Below are positions 8,850 through 17,398 of a stretch of DNA of 64,000 nt, piece after piece (positions within the stretch are counted from its first letter, which is position 1; the number at the start of each line of letters is the position of its first letter). Location of the stretch: positions 24,534-88,533 of the forward strand of contig CAYWWV010000002.1 in the NCBI GenBank assembly GCA_964462185.1, written 5' to 3'. A model generated the notes under the pieces. It searched no databases, was not told the DNA's origin, and saw only the letters and a list, made by a program, of their open reading frames with translations. The DNA comes from RBG-16-57-9 sp964462185 (GTDB lineage Archaea > Thermoproteota > Bathyarchaeia > TCS64). The position numbers were made by a program, and so were the translations under genes.

Positions 8850-9286
8850 GACGGGTTCACGGAGACCCGTATGGGTATGCCCTGCTCAATGCTGCTGGAG
8901 ATTATGCAGAAGTCTCTGTAGAGGTCTAGGCATCTCTGGAACTGTTTCCCGTACTCCTTGACGTCCAGCTCGGGCCTGAGTTCCACGTTGAACTCAACGA
9001 TTCTCCACCTCCCTGCTTCATTCCTCTTCATGGTGCCCTCCACACGGGCCTCCAGGGAGCCTACGGGGACCCTGCTCTTCTCCAAGCAGAAAAGTAGGCT
9101 GGCTGCCAAACAGTTCCCCACGGCCGCCGCTAAAACCCGGCTGGCGTTGGGGCCGTTGCCCATCCCCACGGGGTGGGGCTCATCCATCTCCAACCCCTCC
9201 ACGCCCTCAAGCTGGAAGTCTACGTGGAATCCGAATCCCTCGCCTCGGGTGAGGGAGACTTGGAAGGTTTTCTCCTCCTGGGACAT
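8846..9286 (-). CDS. OsmC family protein (peroxiredoxin-like)
   Basis: The 146-residue OsmC-fold protein has the two catalytic cysteines of the family in place: GNCLAASLLFCLEKS around residue 58 and RDFCIISSSIEQGIPI around residue 126. OsmC/Ohr proteins reduce organic hydroperoxides with these cysteines. Archaeal members of this sort are often annotated simply as OsmC family, so the substrate is uncertain. ATG 9286 lies 28 nt after a minus-strand GGATTTAAC (9311-9319), indicating a leaderless mRNA. Confidence 0.88.
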   Translation of the reverse strand: MSQEEKTFQVSLTRGEGFGFHVDFQLEGVEGLEMDEPHPVGMGNGPNASRVLAAAVGNCLAASLLFCLEKSRVPVGSLEARVEGTMKRNEAGRWRIVEFNVELRPELDVKEYGKQFQRCLDLYRDFCIISSSIEQGIPIRVSVNPS

Positions 9287-9360
9287 GGCTATTCATCCCA
9301 GCTTGGGGTAGTTAAATCCATCGCGTTACACATTTACGCTGGGCGCCGCACCCTAGGTGT

Positions 9361-9849
9361 ATGCGGCGCAAGGACAAGGAGATCAAGGAGTGGGTGGTCA
9401 TCGAGGAGGTTCTCAGGGAGAACCAGGTGGGTAGGCTGGGAACGGCTGTGGGTGGGGAGCCCTATGTGGTGCCCGTGAACTACGTCTACACGGGGGGGCG
9501 GATATATATCCACAGCCACCGGGAGGGGAAGAAGGTGAGGGACATATTGGAGAACCCCAGGGTGTGCTTCGAGGTGGATAGCGGTGAGATTATCCCCGCT
9601 GATAGGGCTTGCGACTATTCCTGGGAGTATAAGAGTGTCATAGCCTTTGGCGTGGCCCGCCTGGTGGAGGATGAGGGGGAGCGGTTGAGGGCTCTGCGGA
9701 TGCTGGTGGACAAGTATGGGTTTGGGAAGGGCTCCCAGGTCACGGCGGAGTTGCTTGCCTCCTACCCCCAGCTGGCGGTGATAAGGGTGGACGTGGAGAG
9801 GGCCACTGGGAAGCAGAGCCCAGCCCCTAGTGCTGGGACCAGTGGTTGA
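9361..9849 (+). CDS. Pyridoxamine 5'-phosphate oxidase-like FMN-binding protein (NimA-type)
   Basis: The 162-residue split-barrel protein opens with LRENQVGRLGTAVGGEPYVV, then YIHSHREGKKVRDI, the flavin-binding strands of the PNPOx-like/NimA group. These proteins bind FMN or F420 and reduce small molecules; the substrate is unknown. ATG 9361 lies 28 nt after CATTTACG (about 9330-9337). Its 3' end overlaps the convergent MBL gene by 23 bases. Confidence 0.85.
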   Translation: MRRKDKEIKEWVVIEEVLRENQVGRLGTAVGGEPYVVPVNYVYTGGRIYIHSHREGKKVRDILENPRVCFEVDSGEIIPADRACDYSWEYKSVIAFGVARLVEDEGERLRALRMLVDKYGFGKGSQVTAELLASYPQLAVIRVDVERATGKQSPAPSAGTSG

Positions 9850-10657
9850 ACCAGTGGGCGTAGGTCCGCTTCTGCCACTCGGGGCGGTCGCAGGGGTACA
9901 GCTCCCGGTAGGGGTGGGACACGGCCTCCTCCAGGGTTGCCCCCTCCTCTATGAGGCCCTTCATGATCCATTTGACCTCCCTCATCCATGCCAGCTGTTT
10001 TTCCACCTCCTCGTTGGTGCAGGGGGGGCCGTGGCCGGGTATGATGTGCTCCGCCTCCAGGTCCAATATGCGTTTGAAGCTCTCGATCCACTGGTCGGGG
10101 TTAGCCGTGGGGTCTCCGCCCCAGGGGAACCGGCCCACGAAGAGGAGGTCCCCGGCGAAGACCACGCCCTCCTCGGGGATGTGGACCACGCTGCTGCAGT
10201 CGGTGTGGCCGGGCATGTGGATCATCTCCACGCCTTGGTAGCTCCAGCGGTCTTGGAAGGTGGTGGTGGGTAGGGTGATCTCCAACCCCTCCATGAGCCA
10301 GAGCCTCTCAGGGGCGTCGCGCCTGTAGGTTTCCAGCATCTCCTGGAGCCGCTGGGGGGACCAGTCGCCCCCCAGGTTCTCCTCCATCTTCTCCCTCAGC
10401 CTGGTGTGGGAGACTATCTCCAGGTCCTTGAAGACCTGGGCTCCGAAGACGTGGTCCCCGTGGATGTGGGTGAGGAGGAGGTGGGTGGGGGGTTTATCGG
10501 TGGCGCGCTGGATGGCTTCTCGGAAGCGTTTCGCCGAGCCGGGGTACTGGGCGTCCACTACCAGCGACTCCTCCCCCAGCTCCACCAGGCCCACATTCCC
10601 ACCCGTCTCCCCATCCCAGTTGGCGTATACCCTTTCTGAGACCTTGTTTAGCTTCAC
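9827..10657 (-). CDS. Metallo-beta-lactamase fold hydrolase
   Basis: This 276-residue protein has the MBL metal ligands LLTHIHGDHVFG (about residues 61-72), MPGHTDCSSV, FAGDLLFVGR and IPGHGPPC. The set resembles the SoxH/quinoprotein-relay and glyoxalase-II-like branches. A C-terminal helical region of about 60 residues ends in HWFNHWSQH. GTG 10657 lies about 28 nt after a minus-strand CTTAATTC (10681-10688). It follows the CBS-domain gene by 41 bp on the same strand. It is not a close copy of the MBL protein at 6690-7604. Confidence 0.87.
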   Translation of the reverse strand: MKLNKVSERVYANWDGETGGNVGLVELGEESLVVDAQYPGSAKRFREAIQRATDKPPTHLLLTHIHGDHVFGAQVFKDLEIVSHTRLREKMEENLGGDWSPQRLQEMLETYRRDAPERLWLMEGLEITLPTTTFQDRWSYQGVEMIHMPGHTDCSSVVHIPEEGVVFAGDLLFVGRFPWGGDPTANPDQWIESFKRILDLEAEHIIPGHGPPCTNEEVEKQLAWMREVKWIMKGLIEEGATLEEAVSHPYRELYPCDRPEWQKRTYAHWFNHWSQH

Positions 10658-10698
10658 ATAACCATCTTAGGGGTTTGTTGAATTAAGGTTGACGGGGG

Positions 10699-11166
10699 CT
10701 AGGAGACGTAGAAGTCGGCCTCCAGCTCCTCCTCGGCCTCTAGAAGCTGTTTGATGGAGCTCACCAGTTCGGGGTGGAGGCGGGCCACATCCATTATGCT
10801 CAGGATGCCCAGGACCTGGTAGTTTTCACCGTCTCTCTGGAGCACCGGCAGCTTCTTGATGCGGTTCAACAGCATGGTCTCCACGGCCTTATCCAGGGGT
10901 GTGTCGGGCCCCACCACTATGACTGGCTCCGTCATGGCCTCCTCCACCTTGGCTTCATCGGGGTCCAACCCGGTGCACACCACCCTGGTGACGATATCCC
11001 TCTCGGTTATTATGCCCTTTAAACCGTTATCGCTGAAGACCAGGAGGCAGCTGATGCCAAACCTCTCCATTAGGCGGGCGGCGTTCTTAACCGACTCTCC
11101 AACCCTAACCGTCACCACTCCCTGGGTCATCACGTCTCCAACTGTGAGTACCAATCTTGGCTCCAC
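10699..11166 (-). CDS. Tandem CBS-domain protein
   Basis: The 155-residue protein is two CBS motifs (GDVMTQGVVTVRVGES and EAMTEPVIVVGPDTP, each ending in a G-I-hydrophobic-T/S-x-x-D segment) plus a short acidic helical tail. CBS pairs bind adenosine nucleotides and act as energy sensors. With no catalytic domain, its partner is unknown. The assigned start is GTG 11166. It resembles the CBS protein at 20472-20891 in length and layout. Confidence 0.88.
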   Translation of the reverse strand: MEPRLVLTVGDVMTQGVVTVRVGESVKNAARLMERFGISCLLVFSDNGLKGIITERDIVTRVVCTGLDPDEAKVEEAMTEPVIVVGPDTPLDKAVETMLLNRIKKLPVLQRDGENYQVLGILSIMDVARLHPELVSSIKQLLEAEEELEADFYVS

Positions 11167-11216
11167 TCCCCCTCCACCCCGCTGGAGGGTTAGGCTTTGT
11201 GGTCCTCAAATATGGT

Positions 11217-12818
11217 TTAAGGGGTGAGGTCGATGGGGGCCTCCTCCACCCTCACCGCCTCCCCCTCTTTGGAGAGGACCAGCGTCTTAGCCCAGGCCGG
11301 GTCCTCCCCGGGGTAGTCTCTGCGGTAGTGGGCGCCCCGGCTCTCCCGCCTGGCCATGGCTGCCCGGACCATGAACTCGGCCACTTGGAGGGCCATCTGT
11401 AGCTCCAGGGCGTCCATGAGCTGCCTTCCAGGCTTGGCCAGGAGGCGTCTGGCGGAGTGGCGTATCTCCTGGATCTTCTGGTAGGCCTCCACCAGGCTCT
11501 GGCTGGTCCTAACCACCCCCGCCTTCTCCCACATGGTCTCCCGGAGCAGCCCCATGAGGGTGGCCGGGGTGTACCCCGTCTCACTCTGGGTGAGGGCTCT
11601 GAGCCTCTCCTCCTCGGCCTCCGCCTCCTCCTCGAACCCCTCTAACTGGCCGCTGCGGGCGTCCCTACAAGCGCTGCGAGCAGCCCTGACGGCGAAGACC
11701 ACGGCCTCGGTGAGGGCGTTGCCGCCATGCCTGTTGGCTCCGTGGACCCCTCCCATCGCCTCACCAGCCACGTAGAGCCCTGGGACCCCTGTGGCTCCAC
11801 CGGCGTCGGCCACCACCCCACCCATGGTGAAGTGGCTGAGGGGGGCTATGCGGATGGTCCTCTCCAGGCCCCCCAACTCCTTGAAGTACTCCCAGCTAAC
11901 CATGCCGTACCGCTCGCCGGGCCCCCCCTGCCTGGCCACCTCCCGGGCGTCCAGCAGCACGGCTCCCTCCACCCCCAACCCGTCCAAGACCTCCAGCATC
12001 ATGGCCCTGGACAGGAGGTCGCGGCTCTTGGCGATGTAGGGCCTCTCCGTCACCCCGTGCTTGGCCGGGATGTCCTCCCCCAGCGTGTTTATGATCTTCC
12101 CCTCCCATACCACCCTCCCATCCACCAGGAGGCTGGGGGCCCCAGGCTCCGCCAGGGCCAGGGGGAAGAACTGGCTAAACTCCATATCCCTCAGCCTCGC
12201 CCCAGCATCCACCGCCAAGGCGTAACCATCCCCCGTGGTCCTCAAGGGGCAATCCGTCCGCGAATACAGGGCCCCCGCCCCCCCTGAGGCCAGAACCACG
12301 CTACCGGCCTGGACGGCCACGGCCTCATCGCTCTGCGAGTTGTACCCAAGGGCCCCCACCACCCTCCCTCCATGGGTGACCAGGCGGGTGAGGATGGTGT
12401 TCTCCAGGAACTCCCCGCCCAGCCCCCTCAGGAAACGCACCATGGGCAGGGTTATGCCCTGGCCCAGCCTGTCCCCGGGGCCACCCACATGGACACCCCC
12501 CTCACCCACATTCACCACACACCCAAACCTCTCCAACTCCAGCACCCTCTCACCGCCTTCAGCAGCCAAGACCTCCACCAAGCCAGGGTGGTTCAAGCCC
12601 TTCCCCACCCCCAGCGTCCGCCTGACATGCTCCTCCGGGGTCATACCCCCCACCGCGGCCAGGAACCCCGCCCCCGCCATGATGGTGCAGTTGTTGTAGC
12701 CCGCAGGGGCCTTGGACACCACCAAGGCCTCCAACCCCTGCTCCCTCACCTCTATGGCAGCACGGAGCCCCGCGGCCCCAGAGCCCACCACCAAGACATC
12801 GGTGGAAAACCACATCAT
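11217..12818 (-). CDS. FAD-dependent fumarate reductase/succinate dehydrogenase-type flavoprotein
   Basis: The 533-residue protein has an N-terminal Rossmann FAD motif (VLVVGSGAAGLRAA), the family signature HGANRHGGNALTEAVVFA, HFTMGG near the active site, and the SdhA/FrdA-type C-terminus ESRGAHYRRDYPGED. The position where SdhA/FrdA carry the covalent-FAD histidine reads YNNCTIMAG, so FAD is probably bound non-covalently, as in aspartate oxidase, TfrA or APS reductase relatives. No iron-sulfur subunit gene is adjacent. ATG 12818 is chosen because GGTTTAAGG (12842-12850, minus strand) lies 28 nt upstream; an earlier in-frame start exists at 12860. Confidence 0.85.
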   Translation of the reverse strand: MMWFSTDVLVVGSGAAGLRAAIEVREQGLEALVVSKAPAGYNNCTIMAGAGFLAAVGGMTPEEHVRRTLGVGKGLNHPGLVEVLAAEGGERVLELERFGCVVNVGEGGVHVGGPGDRLGQGITLPMVRFLRGLGGEFLENTILTRLVTHGGRVVGALGYNSQSDEAVAVQAGSVVLASGGAGALYSRTDCPLRTTGDGYALAVDAGARLRDMEFSQFFPLALAEPGAPSLLVDGRVVWEGKIINTLGEDIPAKHGVTERPYIAKSRDLLSRAMMLEVLDGLGVEGAVLLDAREVARQGGPGERYGMVSWEYFKELGGLERTIRIAPLSHFTMGGVVADAGGATGVPGLYVAGEAMGGVHGANRHGGNALTEAVVFAVRAARSACRDARSGQLEGFEEEAEAEEERLRALTQSETGYTPATLMGLLRETMWEKAGVVRTSQSLVEAYQKIQEIRHSARRLLAKPGRQLMDALELQMALQVAEFMVRAAMARRESRGAHYRRDYPGEDPAWAKTLVLSKEGEAVRVEEAPIDLTP

Positions 12819-13161
12819 GGATACTACTCCCCTCCAACACCCCTTAAACCTCACCCCCAAAGGGGGGGAGGGGGGTCAACCAAACCAGGCGATCCAGGCC
12901 TCCCCCAGCCTGGAGGAGCCCCAGAACAGCCCAGATGGGGTGCGCTTACACACAAAAACCCGGGCCCAAACCCGGGGCAAACCAATAAGAACCACACCCC
13001 CTGAAGCCATCGCCTGCCCCCAACAAGGCTGGGCGACACAGGGATAAAGGCATCCAGCCTAAGCCCCGAGGGGTGAAAACCCAGGGCAACTGAGGCCCGG
13101 GGGGTCTCCCAGAAACACCTCTAAGGCGTTTCTCTTTTATGGTGGACCGACACTAAGCTCC
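12819..13161. other. Long intergenic region with GC-rich inverted repeats
   Basis: This 343-bp spacer lies between divergent genes. It carries the minus-strand TATA box at 12842-12850 and, at the right end, TCTCTTTTATGG (about 13131-13142) upstream of ATG 13162. In the middle there are pairings such as GGCTGG/CCAGCC (around 13027-13058), CCCCGAGGGG (13063-13072) and two AACCCGGG copies near 12957-12979. They could form stems in a transcript. I recognise no known RNA family and no coding frame I trust. Confidence 0.3.
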
Positions 13162-14367
13162 ATGGTCCCTGTTTTGGAGAAACTATCCAAGTTCCTAGCC
13201 CTGGAAGGCAACATAAGGGTGCTCGCCGTCCAAACCGTGCTGAGCCAGGTGGGCTATGGAATGTTCCTAGTGGTCTGGCAGCCCTACATCCTGAGCACAG
13301 GGGCCACCCTCACCCAGCTAGGCCTAGTCCAAACAGTGATCAACATCACAACAGGCATAGGCCTAATCCTATGGGGCTACATAAGCGACCACTACGGTAG
13401 AAAACCAGTCATAGTGGCCACCCTCCTCTGCAGGGTGGCGGCAATCCTATCCCTCATGGCCTCCAGCAGCCTCTGGGCCCTCCTAGCCTACGGAGCCCTC
13501 ATGGGCTTCACAGCCATGTTCTACATCGGAAACCCCGCCAGAAACGCCCTCATAACCGAGTCCGTGGAAGCGGCGCAGAGAGGCACAGCCATGAGCACCC
13601 TCATAACCATATCCCAGGGCATAAGCACCCTGGTGGCCACCCTGGGGGGCTACATAGCCTTCAAGCTGGGGTACACCCCCATATTCATCCTCATGGTGAT
13701 AGGGGACACCCTGGGCTCCCTCCTATGCAGCAAATACCTGAAGGAAACCCTAGTCGACCCCAAGAACCCCGGGGAAACCCCCCTAATGCAGAGGCTGAGG
13801 AACAGCCTAGCCCCTGAACCCCAGCTAATCCGCCTCTACACCGCCCTCCTCCTCCTAGGATTCAGCTACACAGTGGCCTACAGCCTCCTCTACGGCGCCC
13901 TAAGCAAGTCCTTCGGGTTCACCACGGTCCAGCTGGGGGTCCTCAGCACCTCCTTCAACCTCCTATGGGCCCTGGGCTCCATCCCCCTGGGGAAGCTGGT
14001 GGACCGAATAGGCAGGAAACGAGGCCTCCTCATGAGCCTAACCATGGCCCTGGCCACCTCCCTAGGCTTCCTCTTCTCCAGGGGGTTCAGATGGTTCGCC
14101 TTCTTCAACGCCCTATCCGCCCTAGACGTAGGGTTCTGGATCCCCAGCTACACCAGCTACATAACCGAGACCGTGGAACACGACAAGCGGAGCACCGTCT
14201 TCGGGAAGCTGGACGCCTACAGCAAGGCCACAGCCATCCCCGGGGCATGGGTGGCCGGCGTCCTCTACGAACGCTACGGGTTCCACGCCCCCCTCTACGT
14301 CCAGATAGCGGTGGTCCTCGTAGTCCTCGTCTTCATGCTGGGCCTCAAAGACCCAGCACACTCCTAA
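13162..14367 (+). CDS. Major facilitator superfamily transporter
   Basis: This is a 401-residue membrane protein with about 12 predicted helices. The MFS loop signature is ISDHYGRKPVIVATLLCR between helices 2 and 3, and a matching LVDRIGRKRGLLMSL follows helix 8. The two halves repeat, as expected for MFS. The substrate cannot be told; drug or metabolite export is possible. ATG 13162 lies about 26 nt after a TATA-like TTTTATGG. The last 23 bases overlap the convergent kinase gene. Confidence 0.88.
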   Translation: MVPVLEKLSKFLALEGNIRVLAVQTVLSQVGYGMFLVVWQPYILSTGATLTQLGLVQTVINITTGIGLILWGYISDHYGRKPVIVATLLCRVAAILSLMASSSLWALLAYGALMGFTAMFYIGNPARNALITESVEAAQRGTAMSTLITISQGISTLVATLGGYIAFKLGYTPIFILMVIGDTLGSLLCSKYLKETLVDPKNPGETPLMQRLRNSLAPEPQLIRLYTALLLLGFSYTVAYSLLYGALSKSFGFTTVQLGVLSTSFNLLWALGSIPLGKLVDRIGRKRGLLMSLTMALATSLGFLFSRGFRWFAFFNALSALDVGFWIPSYTSYITETVEHDKRSTVFGKLDAYSKATAIPGAWVAGVLYERYGFHAPLYVQIAVVLVVLVFMLGLKDPAHS

Positions 14368-14908
14368 CAACCAGGTGGACCTCCTCGGCACCCAGGCTCC
14401 CGTCGAGGCTCACCCACTCATCCCTGGAGGCCAGGCCCCTCATCCTACGGCAAACACTCCTCAGCCTCCCCAGACTCTCAAACACCTCCCTATGCCTCCT
14501 GCTCTCCCTGATCCTGCGATAGGCCTCCTCTGGCGGGGTGTCCAAGAAGAACATGTATCGGGCCCTGGGCGCCACCCTGAAGAGGAATAGGTACCCCAGC
14601 TTGTGTAGTGGCTCGGGGAGGTAGGCCGTCCCCATGAGATACCTGACGAAGACCACGTAGTCCACCCTCCTCCAGGTGTAGAGGACCACAGACCGGAGAA
14701 CATCCAGTAGGTAGAATAGGCCTGCCGAGAACCTGGCCCTACGCCCCTCTGTGAGGGGGCAGAGGCCGGCCATCCTCCCGAAGAAGCAGTCCCCCGAGGG
14801 ATGGGCCCTCAACACATAGGGCCTTTTCAGCCGGCTTAGATGTCTGGAGAGGAGGAGGGCCTGGGTGGTCTTCCCCGACCCATCCAAGCCGTCGAACACA
14901 ACCAGCAA
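14345..14908 (-). CDS. Thymidylate kinase-like nucleoside monophosphate kinase
   Basis: The 187-residue P-loop kinase begins with FDGLDGSGKTTQALLLSRHL, the Walker A region of dTMP kinases. It has FFLDTPPEEAYRRI (a typical Tmk strand-helix) and a lid-like Arg-rich segment near residue 135 (RESRRHREVFESL). The DR(Y/H) motif of classical Tmk is not obvious, so a divergent or alternative dNMP specificity is possible. The frame is preceded directly by TAG, and TTG 14908 is the first codon. The upstream promoter would lie in or beyond the assembly gap. Confidence 0.75.
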   Translation of the reverse strand: MLVVFDGLDGSGKTTQALLLSRHLSRLKRPYVLRAHPSGDCFFGRMAGLCPLTEGRRARFSAGLFYLLDVLRSVVLYTWRRVDYVVFVRYLMGTAYLPEPLHKLGYLFLFRVAPRARYMFFLDTPPEEAYRRIRESRRHREVFESLGRLRSVCRRMRGLASRDEWVSLDGSLGAEEVHLVVRSVLGL

Positions 14909-14914
14909 CTAGGA

Positions 14915-15014
14915 NNNNNNNNNNNNNNNNNNNNNNNNNNNNNNNNNNNNNNNNNNNNNNNNNNNNNNNNNNNNNNNNNNNNNNNNNNNNNNNNNNNNNN
15001 NNNNNNNNNNNNNN
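14915..15014. other. Assembly gap (100 N)
   Basis: Exactly 100 N, the usual placeholder for a scaffold gap of unknown length. Genes may be missing between the kinase and the dehydrogenase. Confidence 0.99.
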
Positions 15015-15037
15015 GCTGGATGTTTAGAGGATTGGCC

Positions 15038-16000
15038 CTAAAAGACCAGGCCCTTCTGCTCAGGCACCAGGTTGGGGGGCGTCTCCCCCTTCAAATAGGC
15101 CTCGACGTTCTCCAACACGCATTCAGCCATCTTGCGCCTGGTCTCCCAGGTGGCCGAGGCGCAGTGGGGGGTCAACAACACATTCCCCATACTGGTTAGG
15201 GGGCTGCCTGGGGGGAGGGGTTCCTCCCTGAAGACATCCAAGGCCGCCCCCCTTATCCAGCCCTCCCTCAAGGCCTCAACCAGGGCGTCCTCATCCACCA
15301 CCCCGCCCCTACTGGTGTTGACCAAGAGCGCCGTGGGCTTCATCTTGGACAAGGCCTCCCCGTCCAACAGGCCGCGGGTGGAGTCGGTGAGGGCCACGTG
15401 GATGGTGAGTATGTCGCTCTGCCTCAGCAACTCCTCAAAGGATACATACCTGGCCCCGTACTCCTCCTCGGCCTCGGGGCGTCTAACCAGGTCGTGGTAT
15501 ATGGTCCTCACCCCGAAGCCAACACTCCTCTTCAAGACCTCCAACCCTATGCGGCCCAGGCCCAGGATGCCCAGGGTCTTTCCCTCCAAGTCCCACCCAA
15601 ACCCGATGTAGGGCTCCCCCCGGCCCCAGCCCCCCCTAGCATAGGCGTCTGCCTCCACCAGCCGACGGTTAAACCCCAGGATGAGGGCCCAAGTATGGTC
15701 GGCCACACCCCCACTGAGTACGCCAGGAGTATGGGTCACATACACACCCCTCCGTGTGCACTCATCCACATCCACGGAGTCGTACCCCACTCCGAAGCGG
15801 GCCACCAACCTCAGAGCCGGAGCCCTGTCCAGGAAGGCTCCATCCACCCTCTGGGACCCGGCCACCAAGACCTCCGCCTCAGCCAACTCCTCCCCCAGAG
15901 GCCTCCCAACATACCTGTACTCAGCCAGCCCCCCCAGCCTCTCCAACAGGTCGGGAGGCATATTCTTCTCATCGGGGCCCACCAACACCAAACGAGCCAT
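15038..16000 (-). CDS. D-2-hydroxyacid dehydrogenase (phosphoglycerate dehydrogenase/glyoxylate reductase-like)
   Basis: This 320-residue protein has the D-isomer 2-hydroxyacid dehydrogenase fold. It carries the NAD-binding motif TLGILGLGRIGLEV, the Arg in NTSRGGVVDEDAL, the Glu in DVFREEP and the catalytic His in LLTPHCASAT. It lacks an ACT/ASB regulatory domain, so glyoxylate/hydroxypyruvate reductase is as likely as SerA. ATG 16000 lies about 27 nt after a minus-strand TTCAAATAGG, indicating a leaderless mRNA. Confidence 0.88.
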   Translation of the reverse strand: MARLVLVGPDEKNMPPDLLERLGGLAEYRYVGRPLGEELAEAEVLVAGSQRVDGAFLDRAPALRLVARFGVGYDSVDVDECTRRGVYVTHTPGVLSGGVADHTWALILGFNRRLVEADAYARGGWGRGEPYIGFGWDLEGKTLGILGLGRIGLEVLKRSVGFGVRTIYHDLVRRPEAEEEYGARYVSFEELLRQSDILTIHVALTDSTRGLLDGEALSKMKPTALLVNTSRGGVVDEDALVEALREGWIRGAALDVFREEPLPPGSPLTSMGNVLLTPHCASATWETRRKMAECVLENVEAYLKGETPPNLVPEQKGLVF

Positions 16001-16081
16001 GGCTAAGCCTATCTCAGCCCCCTATTTGAAGCCAGCGAGGCCACTCCAACAATATGTTTTATAACCGATTAAGTAGCCGAA

Positions 16082-17398
16082 GTGGGTATGTCGATTATCG
16101 GTAACCTGAAGCACCGTTGGGACAACATGTTCTTCGGGTGGAAAACGGTTATCGCTGGAGCCATTATCACCTGCTGGGGATATGGGAGCTGGTACTACGG
16201 GATGGGGGCTCTCTTCAAACCCCTCATGGCTGAGTACGGGTGGACACGGACCCAGCTTAGCCTGGCATTCAGCATGCGAAGCATCGAGGGCGGCCTGGAA
16301 GGCCCCTTCGGCGGCATGGCTATAGACCGCTGGGGGGAGAGAAAGGTCACGGTTATCTCCCTCATCATAGCTTGCCTGGGCCTCGTAGCGGTGCTCTTCG
16401 TGAAAACCTTCTGGCAGTTCGTCTTTGTTTGGGGCTTCTTGGTTAGCCTAGGGTTCAACCTAGGGCTCTACCACACGGTCACCAGCGCGGTAGCCAAATG
16501 GTTCTACAGGGAGAGGAGCAGAGCCATAAGCATAGTCACCATAGGCGGAGGTCTGGGGGCCCCCGTTATAGTCCCCATCATGACGTGGATTATCCAACAC
16601 TACAACTGGAGGGCGGCCCTCATATTCGTGGTGGTCTCCACAGCCGTCATCTGCCTGCCTCTGGCCTGGTTCTGGATGAAGGACAAGCCCCCGGAGGCCT
16701 ACGGCATGCTCCCCGATGGCGACCACCTCAAGCAAAACCCTGAGGCCCACAAGGAGGAGCCCAAGCGCGACTACGGCTACGACTTCACCCCCCAAGAGGC
16801 CTTGAAGACCAGGAGCTTCTGGATGATGCTCATCGCCTTCATGCTCAACGGAGGCACCCTGGCCATGATCACCATGCACCAGATCCCCTTCCACACCGAC
16901 CTAGGCATAGACGCCATGGCCGCCGCGGGGGTTCTGGGCCTCATGGCCACCATCAGCCTGGGAGGCCGATTCCTGACAGCCACCCTGGGAAGCCGGCTCA
17001 CCGAGAGGCAATACATCATGTTGGGCTACGCCATGCGTACCATAGGCCTAATCATCTTCATCTACGCCAGGAGCATCCCAACCATCATGCTCTTCGCCCT
17101 CATCTACGGCGTTGGGTACGGTATAACCATCCCCGCCCAGACAAGCCTAAGGGCCAGCTACTTCGGGCGCAGGTCATACGCCACCATCACCGGCTACACC
17201 ACCTTCTTCACCTCCATCACCAATGTGGCCTACCCAACCTTCGCAGCCTGGATCTACGACACCACCGGCAGCTACATCAGGGCCTTCTGGATAGTCACCG
17301 CCCTGCAAGGCTTGGCCATCTTCTTCATATACCTAGCTAAGAAGCCCCAGCCACCGGCGGGGGTCTTATCACCCCTCCAAGGCCCAACTAGGGCTTAG
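16082..17398 (+). CDS. MFS transporter, monocarboxylate/oxalate-formate antiporter type
   Basis: This 438-residue protein has about 12 helices and a cytoplasmic central loop (residues ~205-235). The N-terminal stretch FFGWKTVIAGAIITCWGYGS and the loop GGMAIDRWGERKVTV fit the OFA/MCT branch of MFS, which moves small organic acids. The start is GTG 16082 or ATG 16088, with TTTTATAAC (16054-16062) about 26 nt upstream. It meets the next MFS gene tail to tail, with overlapping stop codons at 17395-17398. Confidence 0.85.
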   Translation: MGMSIIGNLKHRWDNMFFGWKTVIAGAIITCWGYGSWYYGMGALFKPLMAEYGWTRTQLSLAFSMRSIEGGLEGPFGGMAIDRWGERKVTVISLIIACLGLVAVLFVKTFWQFVFVWGFLVSLGFNLGLYHTVTSAVAKWFYRERSRAISIVTIGGGLGAPVIVPIMTWIIQHYNWRAALIFVVVSTAVICLPLAWFWMKDKPPEAYGMLPDGDHLKQNPEAHKEEPKRDYGYDFTPQEALKTRSFWMMLIAFMLNGGTLAMITMHQIPFHTDLGIDAMAAAGVLGLMATISLGGRFLTATLGSRLTERQYIMLGYAMRTIGLIIFIYARSIPTIMLFALIYGVGYGITIPAQTSLRASYFGRRSYATITGYTTFFTSITNVAYPTFAAWIYDTTGSYIRAFWIVTALQGLAIFFIYLAKKPQPPAGVLSPLQGPTRA

